Shown here: one piece after another, positions 10,640 through 19,544 of the stretch
Position numbering within the stretch: the first letter of the stretch is position 1
Layout of the letters: the number at the start of each line of letters is the position of its first letter
NCBI RefSeq assembly: GCF_900446215.1
Contig: NZ_UAQZ01000012.1
Coordinates: 806,001-870,000 of the forward strand
Origin: Burkholderia cenocepacia
Lineage (GTDB): Bacteria > Pseudomonadota > Gammaproteobacteria > Burkholderiales > Burkholderiaceae
Direction: 5' to 3'
DNA length: 64,000 nucleotides
Position numbers and translations under genes: made by a program
The notes under the pieces: generated by a model
What the model was told of the DNA's origin: nothing
Database searches by the model: none
The model's input: the letters and a program-made list of their open reading frames with translations, nothing else

Positions 10640-12352
10640 ATGTCCGACCTGCAAACCTCCAACCCGAATACCGAATCCTTTGCGGCTCTGTTCGAAGAGT
10701 CGCTGACCCGCCAAGACATGCGCGCCGGCGAAGTGATTTCCGCCGAAGTCGTGCGCGTCGACCACAACTTCGTGGTCGTCAATGCAGGCCTGAAGTCCGA
10801 GGCTTACATTCCGATCGAGGAATTCCTGAACGATCAGGGCGAGGTTGAGGTGCAGTCGGGCGATTTCGTGTCCGTCGCGATCGACGCACTCGAAAACGGC
10901 TACGGCGACACGATCCTGTCGCGCGACAAGGCGAAGCGCCTTGCATCGTGGCTGTCGCTGGAAAAGGCGCTCGACAACAACGAGCTCGTCACCGGCACGA
11001 TCACCGGCAAGGTGAAGGGCGGCATGACCGTGATGGTCAACGGCATCCGCGCGTTCCTGCCGGGTTCGCTGGTCGACACGCGTCCGGTCAAGGACACGAC
11101 CCCGTATGAAGGCAAGACGCTCGAGTTCCGCGTGATCAAGCTCGATCGCAAGCGTAACAACGTCGTGCTGTCGCGTCGTGCAGTGATCGAAGCAACCCAG
11201 GGCGAAGAGCGCGCGAAGCTGCTCGAGACGCTGAAGGAAGGCGCGATCGTCAACGGCGTGGTCAAGAACATCACCGACTACGGCGCGTTCGTCGACCTCG
11301 GCGGCATCGACGGCCTGCTGCACATCACCGACATCGCATGGCGTCGTGTGCGTCACCCGAGCGAAGTCCTGTCGGTTGGCCAGGAAGTCACCGCGAAGAT
11401 CCTCAAGTTCGACCAAGAGAAGAACCGCGTCTCGCTGGGCATCAAGCAACTGGGCGACGATCCGTGGGAAGGCATCTCGCGCCGTTACCCGTCGGGCACG
11501 CGCCTGTTCGGCAAGGTCACGAACATCACCGACTACGGCGCATTCGTCGAAGTGGAATCGGGCATCGAAGGCCTCGTCCACGTGTCGGAAATGGACTGGA
11601 CCAACAAGAACGTTGCGCCGTCGAAGGTTGTCCAGCTGGGCGACGAAGTCGAAGTCATGGTCCTCGAGATCGACGAAGACCGTCGTCGTATCAGCCTCGG
11701 CATGAAGCAGTGCAAGCCGAATCCGTGGGATGACTTCAGCCGCAACTTCAAGAAGGGCGACAAGATCACGGGCGCAATCAAGTCGATCACCGACTTCGGC
11801 GTGTTCATCGGTCTGCCGGGCGGCATCGACGGCCTGGTCCACCTGTCGGACCTGTCGTGGAGCGAAGCCGGCGAAGAAGCCGTTCGCAAGTACAAGAAGG
11901 GCGACGAAGTCGAAGCAATCGTGCTCGGTATCGACGTCGAGAAGGAGCGCATTTCGCTCGGCATCAAGCAGCTCGAAGGCGACCCGTTCAGCAACTACGT
12001 TGCAATGAACGACAAGGGCTCGATCGTCGACGGCGTCGTGAAGACGGTCGATGCGAAGGGTGCGGTCGTCACGCTGACGGGCGACGTCGAAGGCTACCTG
12101 CGTGCGTCGGAAATCTCGCAGGATCGCGTCGAAGACGCACGCAACGTGCTGAAGGAGGGCGACAAGGTCAACGCGATGGTGATCAACATCGATCGCAAGT
12201 CGCGCGGCATCAACCTGTCGATCAAGGCGAAGGATTCGGCTGAACAACAGGAAGCGATCCGCGGCCTGCAGTCGGACTCCAGCGCTGCTGCGACCGGTAC
12301 GACCAACCTCGGCGCGCTGCTGAAGGCGAAGCTCGACGGCCAGAACCAGTAA
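10640..12352 (+). CDS. rpsA: 30S ribosomal protein S1
   Basis: A 570-residue protein made of six S1 RNA-binding repeats, which helps the 30S subunit capture and unfold mRNA. The repeats show as recurring ITDYGAFVDLGGIDGLLH, ITDFGVFIGLPGGIDGLVH and RISLGIKQL segments from about residue 190 on. The start is taken at ATG 10640 (MSDLQTSNPNTESF), the family N-terminus; an in-frame ATG at 10622 would add six residues. Third positions are C/G-rich with a narrow codon choice, as expected of a highly expressed gene. ihfB follows after 22 bases. Confidence 0.97.
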   Translation: MSDLQTSNPNTESFAALFEESLTRQDMRAGEVISAEVVRVDHNFVVVNAGLKSEAYIPIEEFLNDQGEVEVQSGDFVSVAIDALENGYGDTILSRDKAKRLASWLSLEKALDNNELVTGTITGKVKGGMTVMVNGIRAFLPGSLVDTRPVKDTTPYEGKTLEFRVIKLDRKRNNVVLSRRAVIEATQGEERAKLLETLKEGAIVNGVVKNITDYGAFVDLGGIDGLLHITDIAWRRVRHPSEVLSVGQEVTAKILKFDQEKNRVSLGIKQLGDDPWEGISRRYPSGTRLFGKVTNITDYGAFVEVESGIEGLVHVSEMDWTNKNVAPSKVVQLGDEVEVMVLEIDEDRRRISLGMKQCKPNPWDDFSRNFKKGDKITGAIKSITDFGVFIGLPGGIDGLVHLSDLSWSEAGEEAVRKYKKGDEVEAIVLGIDVEKERISLGIKQLEGDPFSNYVAMNDKGSIVDGVVKTVDAKGAVVTLTGDVEGYLRASEISQDRVEDARNVLKEGDKVNAMVINIDRKSRGINLSIKAKDSAEQQEAIRGLQSDSSAAATGTTNLGALLKAKLDGQNQ

Positions 12353-12374
12353 GCCTTACGAGGTCTGCTGAAGT

Positions 12375-12698
12375 ATGACCAAATCCGAGTTGGTCGCGCA
12401 GCTGGCATCGCGATTTCCGCAACTTGTCCTCAAGGACGCGGATTTCGCGGTGAAAACGATGCTCGATGCGATGTCCGACGCCCTGGCGAAAGGGCATCGC
12501 ATTGAAATTCGGGGTTTCGGCAGCTTTGGCCTCAATCGTCGCCCGGCGCGCGTCGGACGCAACCCGAAGTCGGGGGAGAAAGTGCAGGTGCCCGAGAAGT
12601 TCGTGCCGCACTTCAAGCCTGGCAAGGAATTGCGTGAACGCGTCGACGGCCGCGCCGGTGAACCGCTGAAGGCTGACGATCCGGACGACGAGCGTTGA
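12375..12698 (+). CDS. ihfB: Integration host factor subunit beta
   Basis: A 107-residue DNA-bending protein that pairs with IHF alpha, encoded elsewhere. It begins MTKSELVAQLASRFPQL and carries the HU/IHF signature GFGSFGLNRRPARVGRNP at about residues 46-63, with the intercalating proline arm. Its C-terminal tail is slightly longer than that of the E. coli protein and ends acidic (DDPDDER). GAGG at 12360-12363 serves as ribosome site. IHF is a usual partner of sigma-54 promoters, relevant to the promoter near 44280. An intrinsic terminator follows at 12744. Confidence 0.96.
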   Translation: MTKSELVAQLASRFPQLVLKDADFAVKTMLDAMSDALAKGHRIEIRGFGSFGLNRRPARVGRNPKSGEKVQVPEKFVPHFKPGKELRERVDGRAGEPLKADDPDDER

Positions 12699-12743
12699 GC
12701 GTCGTTCGGTTTACCCGGAACCTGTCCGGCGAAGGCTGAAAAG

Positions 12744-12770
12744 AAAAGCGCCCCTTGCGGGCGCTTTTTT
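12744..12770 (+). terminator. Rho-independent terminator after ihfB
   Basis: AAAAGCGCCC pairs with GGGCGCTTTT across a short CTTGC loop and is followed by a T-run. It closes the serC-to-ihfB run and leaves lapA with its own promoter region (12771-12908). Confidence 0.85.
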
Positions 12771-12908
12771 CATTTCCGGCAACCTGACGCGCAACGTGGC
12801 GCACAGGATCTGCGCAGTCGCGGAAACGCTTCCTTTACAATACGGGTCGATTCGGTGCGACGAAGGGGAGTCGCGCGCCGCGGCAAACCTCAACAAAGAG
12901 AGGGCTTC

Positions 12909-13202
12909 ATGAAGTTTATCGTCTGGCTGATCCGGGTATTGGTGTTCGTCCTGCTGCTGGTGCTTGCGCTGGCCAATACACAAACCGCGACGCTGAATTT
13001 CGTTGCCGGCTACGCATGGCAAGCGCCGCTGATCCTGATCGGCCTGGCATTCTTCGCCGTGGGGCTGCTGGCCGGCCTGCTGTCCGCGCTGCCTTCGATC
13101 TTCCGGCTGCGCATCGAGAACGGGCGTTTGAAGCGCGATCTGCGTGCGGCGCGCGAAACGCCTGCCGTCATCGACCAGCCGCCGATGCCGCCCGTCATTT
13201 AA
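12909..13202 (+). CDS. lapA: Lipopolysaccharide assembly protein LapA domain protein
   Basis: A 97-residue inner-membrane protein. Two hydrophobic helices are visible: IVWLIRVLVFVLLLVLALA at about residues 4-22, and APLILIGLAFFAVGLLAGLL at about 38-57. A basic cytoplasmic tail follows. LapA acts with LapB to balance LPS synthesis through LpxC turnover (E. coli knowledge). The start at 12909 is preceded by AAAGAGAGGG; an in-frame start 18 codons earlier would add a basic, unlikely leader. lapB follows 53 bases on. Confidence 0.9.
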   Translation: MKFIVWLIRVLVFVLLLVLALANTQTATLNFVAGYAWQAPLILIGLAFFAVGLLAGLLSALPSIFRLRIENGRLKRDLRAARETPAVIDQPPMPPVI

Positions 13203-13255
13203 CACGGACGCCGCGCGATCATCGCGCGGTTTTCGTCTCTGCTTCGATATTTCGC

Positions 13256-14428
13256 ATGGATCTGGATTTCTGGTGGTTGCTCGCGATTCCGGTCGCGTTC
13301 GCGCTCGGGTGGGCGGCGTCACGCTATGACCTGAAGAATCTCCTGTCGGAGAGTGCCAACCTGCCGCGCTCGTATTTTCGCGGCCTGAATTTTCTGTTGA
13401 ACGAACAACCCGACAAGGCGATCGATGCGTTCATCGAGGTGGCCAAGCTCGATCCCGAAACGGTCGAGTTGCACTTCGCGCTGGGCAACCTGTTTCGCCG
13501 TCGCGGCGAGACCGATCGCGCGATCCGCGTGCACCAGAACCTGCTGAGCCGCACCGATCTGCCGGTCAACGAGCGCGACCACGCGCTGTACGAGCTCGGC
13601 CAGGATTTCCTGAAAGCCGGCCTGCTCGATCGCGCCGAAGAGGCGTTCCACAAGCTCGCCGACGGCGACTACGCGCTTGGCGCACAGCGGGCGCTGCTGA
13701 CGATCTACGAGATCGAGAAGGACTGGAACAAGTCGATCGATACCGCGAGGCGCATCGAATCGATGAGCGACAAGCCGCTCGGCACCGAAATTGCGCAGTT
13801 CCACTGCGAACTCGCGCAGGACGCGCTGCAGCGCAAGAACGCCGCCGCGGCGGCCGAACAGTTGCGCCTCGCGCTGACGGTGAATCCGCAGAACGTCCGG
13901 GCGACGGTCCTGTCCGGCGACGCGGCCGAGGCGGCGGGCGATCACGCGGCCGCAATCGAGCACTGGAAGCGCGTCGAAGCGCAGAATCCGGCGTATCTGC
14001 CGCTCGTCGCGGACAAGCTGATGAAGGCGTACGTCGCGCTTGGCAAGAACGTCGAGGGCGCGGAATTGCTGATGGGGTACGTCGATCGATATCCGTCGAA
14101 CGACCTGCTCGACATCGCCTATCAGCATATCGCCGGATTGTGCGGCCAGGATGCGGCCCACACGCTCGCGCGCACGCAAATGGAAAAGTCGCCGAACCTG
14201 TCCGGGATGCTGCATCTGCTCGATGCGCAGATCGCGGCGGCCGACGAACCGCGTCGTAAGGAACTTGAAATGATGCGTGCGCTGATCAAGCAGCGCACGA
14301 AAAATCTGCCACGGTATACGTGCCAGAATTGCGGTTTCCGGGCACGGCTCTTCTACTGGCAGTGCCCCGGATGCAGCGGCTGGGAAACCTATGCGCCGCG
14401 CCGCGTCGAACCTGCGATGCCGGGCTGA
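13256..14428 (+). CDS. lapB: Lipopolysaccharide assembly protein LapB
   Basis: A 390-residue protein with one N-terminal membrane helix (WWLLAIPVAFALGWAASRY). TPR repeats cover about residues 35-345 (ALGNLFRRRGETDRAIRVHQ, LRLALTVNPQNVRATVL). A C-terminal rubredoxin-like metal knot has CQNC and CPGC pairs at about residues 358-376. In E. coli this protein (YciM) presents LpxC to the FtsH protease and so limits lipid A synthesis. The start ATG 13256 begins MDLDFWW. Together with lapA and the downstream ugd-hldA-hldD it forms an envelope-related block. Confidence 0.95.
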   Translation: MDLDFWWLLAIPVAFALGWAASRYDLKNLLSESANLPRSYFRGLNFLLNEQPDKAIDAFIEVAKLDPETVELHFALGNLFRRRGETDRAIRVHQNLLSRTDLPVNERDHALYELGQDFLKAGLLDRAEEAFHKLADGDYALGAQRALLTIYEIEKDWNKSIDTARRIESMSDKPLGTEIAQFHCELAQDALQRKNAAAAAEQLRLALTVNPQNVRATVLSGDAAEAAGDHAAAIEHWKRVEAQNPAYLPLVADKLMKAYVALGKNVEGAELLMGYVDRYPSNDLLDIAYQHIAGLCGQDAAHTLARTQMEKSPNLSGMLHLLDAQIAAADEPRRKELEMMRALIKQRTKNLPRYTCQNCGFRARLFYWQCPGCSGWETYAPRRVEPAMPG

Positions 14429-14518
14429 TCCCGGCACGCGGAGCCAACGCGCTGCGGTTGCCGCCGGGCTCGTCCCGGCGGCCAAGTTAGTCCATTACCG
14501 GGAAGTACCGGAACATCT

Positions 14519-15919
14519 ATGAAAATCACCATCATCGGCACCGGCTATGTCGGTCTCGTCACGGGCGCCTGCCTCGCGGAGATCGGTCACGACGTCTTCT
14601 GTCTCGACGTCGATCCGCGCAAGATCGACATCCTGAACAACGGCGGGATGCCGATTCACGAACCGGGGCTGCTGGACATCATCGCGCGCAACCGCACGGC
14701 GGGGCGCCTGCGCTTCTCGACCGACATCGAGGCGAGCGTCGCGCATGGCGAGATCCAGTTCATCGCGGTCGGCACGCCGCCCGACGAGGACGGCTCGGCC
14801 GACCTGCAATACGTGCTCGAGGCCGCGCGCAACATCGGTCGCCACATGACGAGCTTCAAGGTGATCGTCGACAAGTCGACGGTGCCGGTCGGCACCGCGC
14901 AGCGCGTGCGCGGCGTGGTCGACGAAGCGCTTGCGGCACGCGGGCTCGCGGGCAGCGTCGCGCACCGCTTCTCGGTCGTGTCGAACCCGGAGTTCCTGAA
15001 GGAAGGCGCCGCGGTCGAGGACTTCATGCGCCCCGACCGGATCATCATCGGCGTCGACGACGACGAAACCGGCACGATCGCGCGCGAGAAGATGAAGAAG
15101 CTCTACGCGCCGTTCAACCGCAACCACGAGCGCACGATCTACATGGACGTGCGTTCGGCGGAATTCGCGAAGTATGCGGCGAACGCGATGCTCGCGACGC
15201 GCATCTCGTTCATGAACGAAATGTCGAATCTCGCCGACAAGGTCGGCGCCGACATCGAGGCCGTGCGCCGCGGGATCGGCTCCGATCCGCGCATCGGCTA
15301 TCACTTCCTGTATGCCGGCGTCGGCTACGGCGGCTCGTGCTTTCCGAAGGACGTGCAGGCGCTGATCCGCACCGCGGGCGAGAACGGCCAGCCGCTGCGT
15401 ATCCTGGAGGCCGTAGAGGCCGCCAACCATGCGCAGAAGGACGTGCTGATCGGCAAGATCGAGCAGCGCTTCGGCGCCGACCTGACGGGCCGCGAATTCG
15501 CGGTCTGGGGCCTCGCGTTCAAGCCGAACACCGACGACATGCGCGAAGCGCCGAGCCGTCGCCTGATCGCCGCGCTGCTCGAACGCGGCGCGACCGTGCG
15601 CGCCTACGATCCGGTCGCAGTCGACGAAGCGCGCCGCGTGTTCGCGCTGGATTTCGGCGACGATGCGGACGCACTGGCGCGGCTGCATCTCGTCGATACG
15701 CAGGACGTCGCGGTCACCGGTGCGGATGCACTCGTGATCGTGACCGAATGGAAGGAATTCCGCAGCCCAGATTTCACGCGCCTGAAGGCGGAGCTGAAGG
15801 CACCGGTGATCTTCGACGGGCGCAACCTGTACGAGCCGGATGCGATGGCCGAGCTGGGCATCGACTACTACGCGATCGGCCGGCCGTATGTCGATCCCCA
15901 GTTGTCCTCCCGTGGCTGA
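14519..15919 (+). CDS. ugd: UDP-glucose 6-dehydrogenase
   Basis: A 466-residue NAD-dependent enzyme that oxidises UDP-glucose to UDP-glucuronate, the precursor of Ara4N for lipid A and of exopolysaccharide. The N-terminal fold reads KITIIGTGYVGLVTGACLAE. The catalytic cysteine is in GGSCFPKDVQAL, near residue 275. The C-terminal domain has GLAFKPNTDDMREAPS. Its position directly before hldA matches the BCAL2946 locus of B. cenocepacia, where the product supports polymyxin resistance (from memory). The stop is eight bases before the hldA ATG, suggesting coupling. Confidence 0.96.
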   Translation: MKITIIGTGYVGLVTGACLAEIGHDVFCLDVDPRKIDILNNGGMPIHEPGLLDIIARNRTAGRLRFSTDIEASVAHGEIQFIAVGTPPDEDGSADLQYVLEAARNIGRHMTSFKVIVDKSTVPVGTAQRVRGVVDEALAARGLAGSVAHRFSVVSNPEFLKEGAAVEDFMRPDRIIIGVDDDETGTIAREKMKKLYAPFNRNHERTIYMDVRSAEFAKYAANAMLATRISFMNEMSNLADKVGADIEAVRRGIGSDPRIGYHFLYAGVGYGGSCFPKDVQALIRTAGENGQPLRILEAVEAANHAQKDVLIGKIEQRFGADLTGREFAVWGLAFKPNTDDMREAPSRRLIAALLERGATVRAYDPVAVDEARRVFALDFGDDADALARLHLVDTQDVAVTGADALVIVTEWKEFRSPDFTRLKAELKAPVIFDGRNLYEPDAMAELGIDYYAIGRPYVDPQLSSRG

Positions 15920-15926
15920 ACCTACG

Positions 15927-16877
15927 ATGAATACTCTTCGCGAAGTCGTTCCGGTGCCGCGCGAGCAACTCGCGCGCTCGCGTGTGCTCGTCGTCGGCGA
16001 CGTGATGCTCGACCGTTACTGGTTCGGCAACGTCGACCGCATTTCGCCTGAGGCGCCGGTGCCGGTCGTGCACGTGCAGCGTCAGGAGGAGCGGCTCGGC
16101 GGTGCGGCCAACGTCGCGCGCAATGCCGTGACGCTCGGCGGCCAGGCCGGGCTGCTGTGCGTCGTCGGTTGCGACGAACCCGGCGAGCGGATCGTCGAGT
16201 TGCTCGGCAGCAGCGGCGTGACGCCGCATCTCGAGCGCGATCCGGCGCTGCCGACCACGATCAAGCTGCGCGTGCTCGCGCGCCAGCAGCAACTGCTGCG
16301 CGTCGACTTCGAGGCGATGCCGACGCACGAGGTATTGCTTGCGGGGCTCGCGCGCTTCGATGTGCTGCTGCCGCAGCACGACGTCGTGCTCATGTCGGAT
16401 TACGCCAAAGGCGGCCTCACGCACGTCACGACGATGATCGAGAAGGCGCGTGCGGCGGGCAAGGCGGTGCTGGTCGACCCGAAGGGTGACGACTGGGCAC
16501 GCTATCGCGGCGCATCGCTGATCACGCCGAATCGCGCGGAACTGCGCGAGGTGGTCGGGCAGTGGAAATCGGAAGACGACCTGCGCGCGCGCGTCGCGAA
16601 TCTGCGTGCGGAGCTCGACATCGACGCACTGTTGCTCACCCGTTCGGAAGAGGGCATGACGCTCTTTTCCGCAGGCGGCGAACTGCATGCGCCGGCGCTC
16701 GCGCGCGAAGTGTTCGACGTGTCGGGCGCGGGCGACACCGTGATCGCGACGGTCGCGACGATGCTCGGCGCCGGGGTGCCGCTCGTCGACGCGGTGGTGC
16801 TCGCGAATCGCGCGGCAGGCATCGTGGTCGGCAAGCTCGGCACGGCCACGGTGGATTACGACGAACTGTTTCACTGA
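15927..16877 (+). CDS. hldA: D-glycero-beta-D-manno-heptose-7-phosphate kinase (RfaE domain I)
   Basis: A 316-residue sugar kinase of the PfkB/ribokinase fold that makes heptose 1,7-bisphosphate for the LPS inner core. Motifs are LVVGDVMLDRYWFG at the N-terminus, GGAANVARNAVTLGG around residues 55-70, and the anion-hole FDVSGAGDTVIATVA near residue 260. Only the kinase half of E. coli HldE is present, so the adenylyltransferase must be a separate gene elsewhere. A GTG at 15912 overlapping the ugd stop is an alternative start; ATG 15927 (MNTLREVVPV) fits better. Confidence 0.95.
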   Translation: MNTLREVVPVPREQLARSRVLVVGDVMLDRYWFGNVDRISPEAPVPVVHVQRQEERLGGAANVARNAVTLGGQAGLLCVVGCDEPGERIVELLGSSGVTPHLERDPALPTTIKLRVLARQQQLLRVDFEAMPTHEVLLAGLARFDVLLPQHDVVLMSDYAKGGLTHVTTMIEKARAAGKAVLVDPKGDDWARYRGASLITPNRAELREVVGQWKSEDDLRARVANLRAELDIDALLLTRSEEGMTLFSAGGELHAPALAREVFDVSGAGDTVIATVATMLGAGVPLVDAVVLANRAAGIVVGKLGTATVDYDELFH

Positions 16878-16941
16878 GCGCATTCGGCGGCGCGACGAGC
16901 GCGTCGCCCGAGTGGGCTCGCACTTTTCAGGCAGGACGATC

Positions 16942-17934
16942 ATGACCCTCATCGTCACCGGCGCAGCCGGTTTTATCGGCGCGAACATCGTCAAGGCGCT
17001 CAACGAGCGCGGCGAGACGCGCATCATCGCGGTCGACAACCTGACCCGCGCAGACAAGTTTCGCAATCTCGTCGATTGCGAGATCGACGACTATCTCGAC
17101 AAGACCGAATTCGTCGAGCGCTTTGCGCGCGGCGATTTCGGCAAGGTACGCGCGGTATTTCATGAAGGCGCCTGTTCGGACACGATGGAAACCGACGGCC
17201 GCTACATGATGGACAACAACTTCCGCTACAGCCGCGCGGTGCTCGATACCTGCCTCATGCAGGGCACGCAGTTCCTGTATGCATCGTCGGCCGCGATCTA
17301 CGGCGGCTCGACGCGTTTCGTCGAGGAGCGCGACGTCGAGGCGCCGCTGAACGTGTACGGCTATTCGAAGTTCCTGTTCGACCAGGTGATCCGTCGCGTG
17401 CTGCCGAGCGCGAAGAGCCAGATCGCGGGCTTCCGCTATTTCAACGTGTACGGCCCGCGCGAGACGCACAAGGGCCGCATGGCGTCGGTCGCGTTTCACA
17501 ACTTCAACCAGTTCCGCGCGGAAGGCAAGGTGAAGCTGTTCGGCGAATACAACGGTTATGCGCCGGGCGAGCAGACGCGCGATTTCGTGTCGGTCGAGGA
17601 CGTGACCAAGGTGAATCTGTTCTTCTTCGACCATCCGGAGAAGTCGGGCATCTTCAATCTCGGCACGGGCCGGGCGCAGCCGTTCAACGATATCGCTTCG
17701 ACGGTCGTGAACACGTTGCGCGCGCTCGACAACCAGCCGCCGCTGACGCTCGCGCAGCAGGTCGAGCAAGGGTTGATCGAGTACGTGCCGTTCCCCGATG
17801 CGCTGCGCGGCAAGTACCAGTGCTTCACACAGGCCGACCAGACGAAACTGCGCGCGGCTGGCTACGACGCACCGTTCCTGACCGTGCAGGAAGGCGTCGA
17901 TCGTTACGTGCGTTGGCTATCCGGCCAGGTTTAA
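16942..17934 (+). CDS. hldD: ADP-L-glycero-D-manno-heptose 6-epimerase
   Basis: A 330-residue short-chain dehydrogenase-type epimerase that finishes ADP-heptose synthesis. The nucleotide motif is IVTGAAGFIGANIVKALNER. The catalytic Tyr-Lys pair is in NVYGYSKFLFDQ, near residue 140, and NVYGPRETHKGRMASVAFH is the family-specific region. ATG 16942 is the likely start, with CAGGACG before it. It is 64 bases after hldA, completing the ugd-hldA-hldD LPS sugar set. Confidence 0.96.
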   Translation: MTLIVTGAAGFIGANIVKALNERGETRIIAVDNLTRADKFRNLVDCEIDDYLDKTEFVERFARGDFGKVRAVFHEGACSDTMETDGRYMMDNNFRYSRAVLDTCLMQGTQFLYASSAAIYGGSTRFVEERDVEAPLNVYGYSKFLFDQVIRRVLPSAKSQIAGFRYFNVYGPRETHKGRMASVAFHNFNQFRAEGKVKLFGEYNGYAPGEQTRDFVSVEDVTKVNLFFFDHPEKSGIFNLGTGRAQPFNDIASTVVNTLRALDNQPPLTLAQQVEQGLIEYVPFPDALRGKYQCFTQADQTKLRAAGYDAPFLTVQEGVDRYVRWLSGQV

Positions 17935-18007
17935 ACCGGCGCGTTGCATCGATAGACTGGGTCTCACGGTCGGCAGCCGCCGGCCGTTTTCTTCGGAGAT
18001 CCAGCAC

Positions 18008-18355
18008 ATGTTCAGGGAATGGTTTGCCGCAGCGGTCATGCTCGGCGCAGTAGCGTCGGCCTGGGCGGCCGTCGACGTCAACACCGCGAACGAGGATGCG
18101 CTCGTCGGCATCAAGGGCATCGGCCCGGCACGCGCGAAGGCGATTCTCGACGAGCGCGGCGCACGCGGTCCGTTCAGGAATGCGGACGATCTCGCCAAGC
18201 GTGTGAAGGGCATGGGCGGGCACACCGTCGAGCGGCTTCAGCAGGAAGGCTTGACGATCGGTGCGGCGGCCGGCGCCGGTACGACGCCCGCCGCCGCGGG
18301 CAAGCCGGCGGCAGCGAAGCCTGCTGTCGCACCGGCCCGCACCGCGCAGAAATAA
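18008..18355 (+). CDS. ComEA-like helix-hairpin-helix protein
   Basis: A 115-residue exported protein. A signal peptide (FAAAVMLGAVASAWA) leads into a helix-hairpin-helix domain, VDVNTANEDALVGIKGIGPARAKAILD, at about residues 20-75. An Ala/Pro/Lys-rich tail of about 35 residues follows. The domain resembles the DNA-binding part of ComEA, the periplasmic receptor for DNA uptake. There is no membrane anchor and no other competence gene here, so a role in transformation is only possible. GGAG precedes the start. A strong terminator follows. Confidence 0.85.
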   Translation: MFREWFAAAVMLGAVASAWAAVDVNTANEDALVGIKGIGPARAKAILDERGARGPFRNADDLAKRVKGMGGHTVERLQQEGLTIGAAAGAGTTPAAAGKPAAAKPAVAPARTAQK

Positions 18356-18408
18356 CGCGTCACGCAACCGACAAAGCGCTCCTTCAGTCGCCGTCGTTGC
18401 GACGGCTT

Positions 18409-18432
18409 CCCGCGGCATGCCGCGGGTTTTTT
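18409..18432 (+). terminator. Rho-independent terminator after the ComEA-like gene
   Basis: CCCGCGGC pairs with GCCGCGGG across AT, followed by six T. It isolates cysM, whose promoter must lie at 18433-18564. Confidence 0.9.
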
Positions 18433-18522
18433 GCGTGGGGCGGCGTGCGGGGCGATCACGAACCGCGGCACGCGTATTCCATCGGCGCAATGGGGTTGCC
18501 GGCGCGCGTGCCGGTGCTGGTT

Positions 18523-18538
18523 TACAATCGATCGATTG
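18523..18538 (+). promoter_or_regulatory. Probable cysM -10 box overlapping a palindrome
   Basis: TACAAT at 18523-18528 is a good -10 hexamer, but no matching -35 is obvious at normal spacing. It overlaps the perfect 14-base palindrome CAATCGATCGATTG at 18525-18538, so a repressor or a methylation-sensitive protein could act here. Confidence 0.4.
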
Positions 18539-18564
18539 ATCGGCCTCGTACTCACGGTATACCC

Positions 18565-19467
18565 ATGGCTTACAAAACTATCGAAGACACGATCGGCAAT
18601 ACGCCGCTCGTGCAACTGGTCCGCCTGCCGGACGACGAGATTCGCGCTCGCAACAACGTGGTGCTCGCGAAGCTCGAGGGCAACAATCCGGCCGGTTCCG
18701 TGAAGGATCGCCCGGCGCTGTCGATGATCAGCAAGGCCGAGGCGCGCGGGCGCATCAAGCCGGGCGATACGCTGATCGAGGCGACGAGCGGCAACACAGG
18801 CATCGCGCTCGCGATGGCCGCAGCAATCCGCGGCTACAAGATGGTGCTGATCATGCCGGAGGATCTGTCGGTCGAGCGCCGCCAGAGCATGGCGGCTTAT
18901 GGTGCTGAAATCATCCTGACGCCGGTGAAGGGCGGGATGGAACTGGCGCGCGACCTCGCGGAGCAGATGCAGCGCGAAGGCAAGGGCGTGATCCTCGACC
19001 AGTTCGGCAACCCCGACAATCCGATCGCGCACTACGAAGCAACGGGGCCGGAGATCTGGCGCGATACCGAAGGGCGCGTCACGCACTTCGTGTCCGCCAT
19101 GGGCACGACGGGCACGATCATGGGCACATCGCGCTACCTGAAGGAGCAGAATGCGGCGATCGAGATCGTCGGTGCGCAGCCGGAAGACGGCTCGCGTATT
19201 CCGGGCATTCGCAAGTGGCCGGAAGCCTACATGCCGACCATCTTCGATCGCAGCCGCGTCGATCGCGTCGAAAACGTGAGCCAGGCCGCGGCGGAAACGA
19301 TGGCGCGCCGGCTCGCGGCGGTCGAAGGCATCTTCGCGGGGATTTCATCGGGCGGCGCATGCGAAGTCGCGATGCGCATCGCGCGTCAGGTCGAGAATGC
19401 GACGATCGTGTTCATCGTCTGCGATCGCGGCGACCGTTACCTGTCCACGGGCGTGTTTCCGGCTTGA
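18565..19467 (+). CDS. cysM: Cysteine synthase B
   Basis: A 300-residue PLP enzyme that makes cysteine from O-acetylserine and sulfide or thiosulfate. The PLP lysine lies in NPAGSVKDRPAL at about residue 47, and EATSGNTGIALAMAAAI is the substrate loop. The sequence fits CysM better than CysK (length 300, EDLSVERRQSMAAYGAE). ATG 18565 starts MAYKTIEDTIGNTPLVQL. It stands alone between two terminators. Confidence 0.94.
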   Translation: MAYKTIEDTIGNTPLVQLVRLPDDEIRARNNVVLAKLEGNNPAGSVKDRPALSMISKAEARGRIKPGDTLIEATSGNTGIALAMAAAIRGYKMVLIMPEDLSVERRQSMAAYGAEIILTPVKGGMELARDLAEQMQREGKGVILDQFGNPDNPIAHYEATGPEIWRDTEGRVTHFVSAMGTTGTIMGTSRYLKEQNAAIEIVGAQPEDGSRIPGIRKWPEAYMPTIFDRSRVDRVENVSQAAAETMARRLAAVEGIFAGISSGGACEVAMRIARQVENATIVFIVCDRGDRYLSTGVFPA

Positions 19468-19497
19468 GCGAGAGAGAGGCGCGATTCGCGCCGCGAT

Positions 19498-19530
19498 AAA
19501 AAAAGCGCCGCTCGTGCGGCGCTTTTTCTT
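19498..19530. terminator. Bidirectional terminator between cysM and mltB
   Basis: AGCGCCGC and GCGGCGCT pair through TCGT, with an A-run before and a T-run after. It therefore works for cysM on the plus strand and for the convergent mltB gene on the minus strand. Confidence 0.9.
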
Positions 19531-19544
19531 TGGCTGGCCGGCGC

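Noticed and set aside
10319..12247. 642-codon open frame antisense to rpsA
   Set aside because: Long antisense frames are expected opposite highly biased genes in high-GC DNA; the translation is Asp/Val/Arg-rich with no motifs.
15912..15926. GTG start for hldA overlapping the ugd stop
   Set aside because: It would add five residues not typical of the family; ATG 15927 gives the usual N-terminus. It remains possible.
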